Below are positions 63,166 to 64,000 of a stretch of 64,000 nt of DNA, piece after piece. Both the position numbers and the translations under genes were made by a program. The notes below the pieces were generated by a model, which had not been told where the DNA came from, did no database searches, and saw only the letters and a program-made list of their open reading frames with translations. How positions within the stretch are numbered: position 1 is the stretch's first letter; every line of letters starts with the position of its first letter. Source of the stretch: Sialis fuliginosa. Its lineage: Eukaryota; Arthropoda; Insecta; Megaloptera; Sialidae. The stretch spans positions 124,001 through 188,000 of the forward strand of contig OY540821.1 in NCBI GenBank assembly GCA_961205875.1. The letters are read 5' to 3'.

Positions 63166-63724
63166 CGGGTATAATAATATTTAATATGCTAAGATCTAGT
63201 TTTAAACTACTTATGGCCTATTTCACCGCTTAAACTTAGCGATTATGGAACACATAAAAATTTTAAATTGTTACACGAACGATTTAAGTGTTCCTTAAAT
63301 CATTATCACCTAAATTTAAGTCCTAGTCAAAGTGATACTTTAGTTCCACTTAACCTGAAACCTGTACAAAAAAATGAATATTGTAAACATTTTTGATAAA
63401 ATGATTGATGGCAATGATGCATATATCATAGGTATAATAGTTTATGGCATTTCAAGCCATGTTTATTATAGATATAACCATTTTCATGATAGGTATGTCA
63501 AAATTAACCTTTTTAAAACTGTTTCGTTTAACAAAGCCTCCAGTGTTAGCTTTGATAGCTCGTTTGAAAAATAGACTCGATTATTTATATGACATGTTAG
63601 TAGTATTTCTTAAAACTAATATAAAAAATATCAATTTTGAACTCATATTATTTGAATTCCGAGTTTTCGTGTAAGGCGTCAGTAGAGTAATAAAAGATAA
63701 ACCTAATTTTATTATTTCAAAATA
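63166..63724. other. No gene recognised
   Basis: The ORFs at 63374-63574 and 63444-63674 overlap in different frames and have no family character. Symmetric words such as TTTAAGTG and CACTTAA around 63280-63360 could be a transposon end. Confidence 0.35.
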
Positions 63725-64000
63725 GACTAGAAAAGAGAACGTGGAAGAAATTTTACAGAAGAAAAAATTTATTTCATTGATATTTTAAAAAATTATCAAA
63801 ATGTTATAGAAAATATACAAAGTGATAATATCAGTATAAAAACTAAAACTCAAACATGGGAAAAAATAACTCAAGACTATAATGCCATAGCCCAAACATG
63901 AGCCAGAAATTCTGGGCAGTTAAAACTTCTATATGAGACAATCAAAAAAAGCTAAGAAGGAATACTCAGATGATAAGATATTACTATACGAGTATATGGT
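63725..64000 (+). pseudogene. Myb/SANT-like DNA-binding domain fragment at the window edge
   Basis: One plus-strand frame reads RGRNFTEEKIYFIDILKNYQ, then NISIKTKTQTWEKITQDYNA and, after a TGA, ARNSGQLKLLYETIKKS and another stop. The pattern (F..EE...L......Y....E......W..I...F/YN......R...QL...Y...K) is the Myb_DNA-bind_5-type domain common in insect transposon partner proteins and zeste-like regulators. In-frame stops indicate decay. It runs off the right end of the window. Confidence 0.65.

Noticed and set aside
1..64000. tRNA genes
   Set aside because: I looked for A-box and B-box pairs around the primer-site matches and in GC-richer pieces and found none convincing. A tRNAscan-SE run would settle this.

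Overview
This is an AT-rich eukaryotic window, almost certainly from an insect. A hemipteran such as an aphid is a reasonable guess from the transposon mix, but I cannot fix the species. The evidence is GT-AG introns, MADF-BESS and THAP proteins, dense arthropod-type transposons, and no bacterial operon structure. Only two coding units look like host genes. One is a complete five-exon dicarbonyl/L-xylulose reductase-like SDR gene (DCXR-like, + strand, 57033-61817, 244 aa). The other is a damaged three-exon MADF-BESS gene (- strand, 6905-8895), which carries a 12 x 90 bp in-frame minisatellite. Nearly everything else is layered, decaying mobile DNA.

Layout. 1-5.9 kb: a non-autonomous PIF/Harbinger element with TTA target duplication, a copia fragment, a hammerhead-like motif, a P-element/THAP9-like pseudogene and a mariner fragment. 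5.9-9.8 kb: pogo transposase, MADF-BESS gene, Tc1-like remnant. 11.4-15.1 kb: a second P-type fragment and a spliced ZBED-like hAT. 16.5-22.6 kb: a DEDDh exonuclease pseudogene, repeated 3' ends of an unrecognised spliced gene with an Arg-Gly-rich tail, a deleted ISL2EU-type element and a 5'-truncated non-LTR element. 22.6-27.3 kb: a Tigger-type pogo copy split by a hAT element with perfect 8 bp duplication, followed by gypsy sequence inside a BEL/Pao element. 27.85-32.33 kb: a nearly intact ISL2EU-type transposon. Its THAP-DDE transposase (+) and SWIM-YqaJ nuclease (-) genes converge, and matching terminal inverted repeats flank them. 32.5-35.4 kb: two degraded transposon-like genes, one with an Ulp1/C48 protease domain. 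35.7-42.5 kb: a pogo 3' half, a HARBI1-like gene split by an internally deleted copia element, and a gypsy gag-protease ORF. 43.4-44.3 kb: a GC-rich island with 98 bp tandem repeats. 45.3-48.7 kb: a degraded hAT followed by a small membrane-protein ORF. 51.9-55.2 kb: a multi-copy gene-family fragment, a hAT MITE, a non-LTR fragment and a second copy of the 12.85 kb repeat. 56.5-61.8 kb: the DCXR-like gene, with fold-back repeats at its promoter and in its introns. The window ends in a Myb/SANT-like fragment.

The most system-like locus is 27.85-32.33 kb, where a transposase is paired with a lambda-exonuclease-type nuclease. One base too many in an A-run removes the transposase's final catalytic glutamate, while the nuclease ORF stays open. 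Other leads are the hammerhead-type motifs, the MADF 90 bp array, the repeated RG-gene ends, and a 59 bp perfect inverted repeat built across a copia LTR boundary. All functional statements are read from sequence motifs without database searches.
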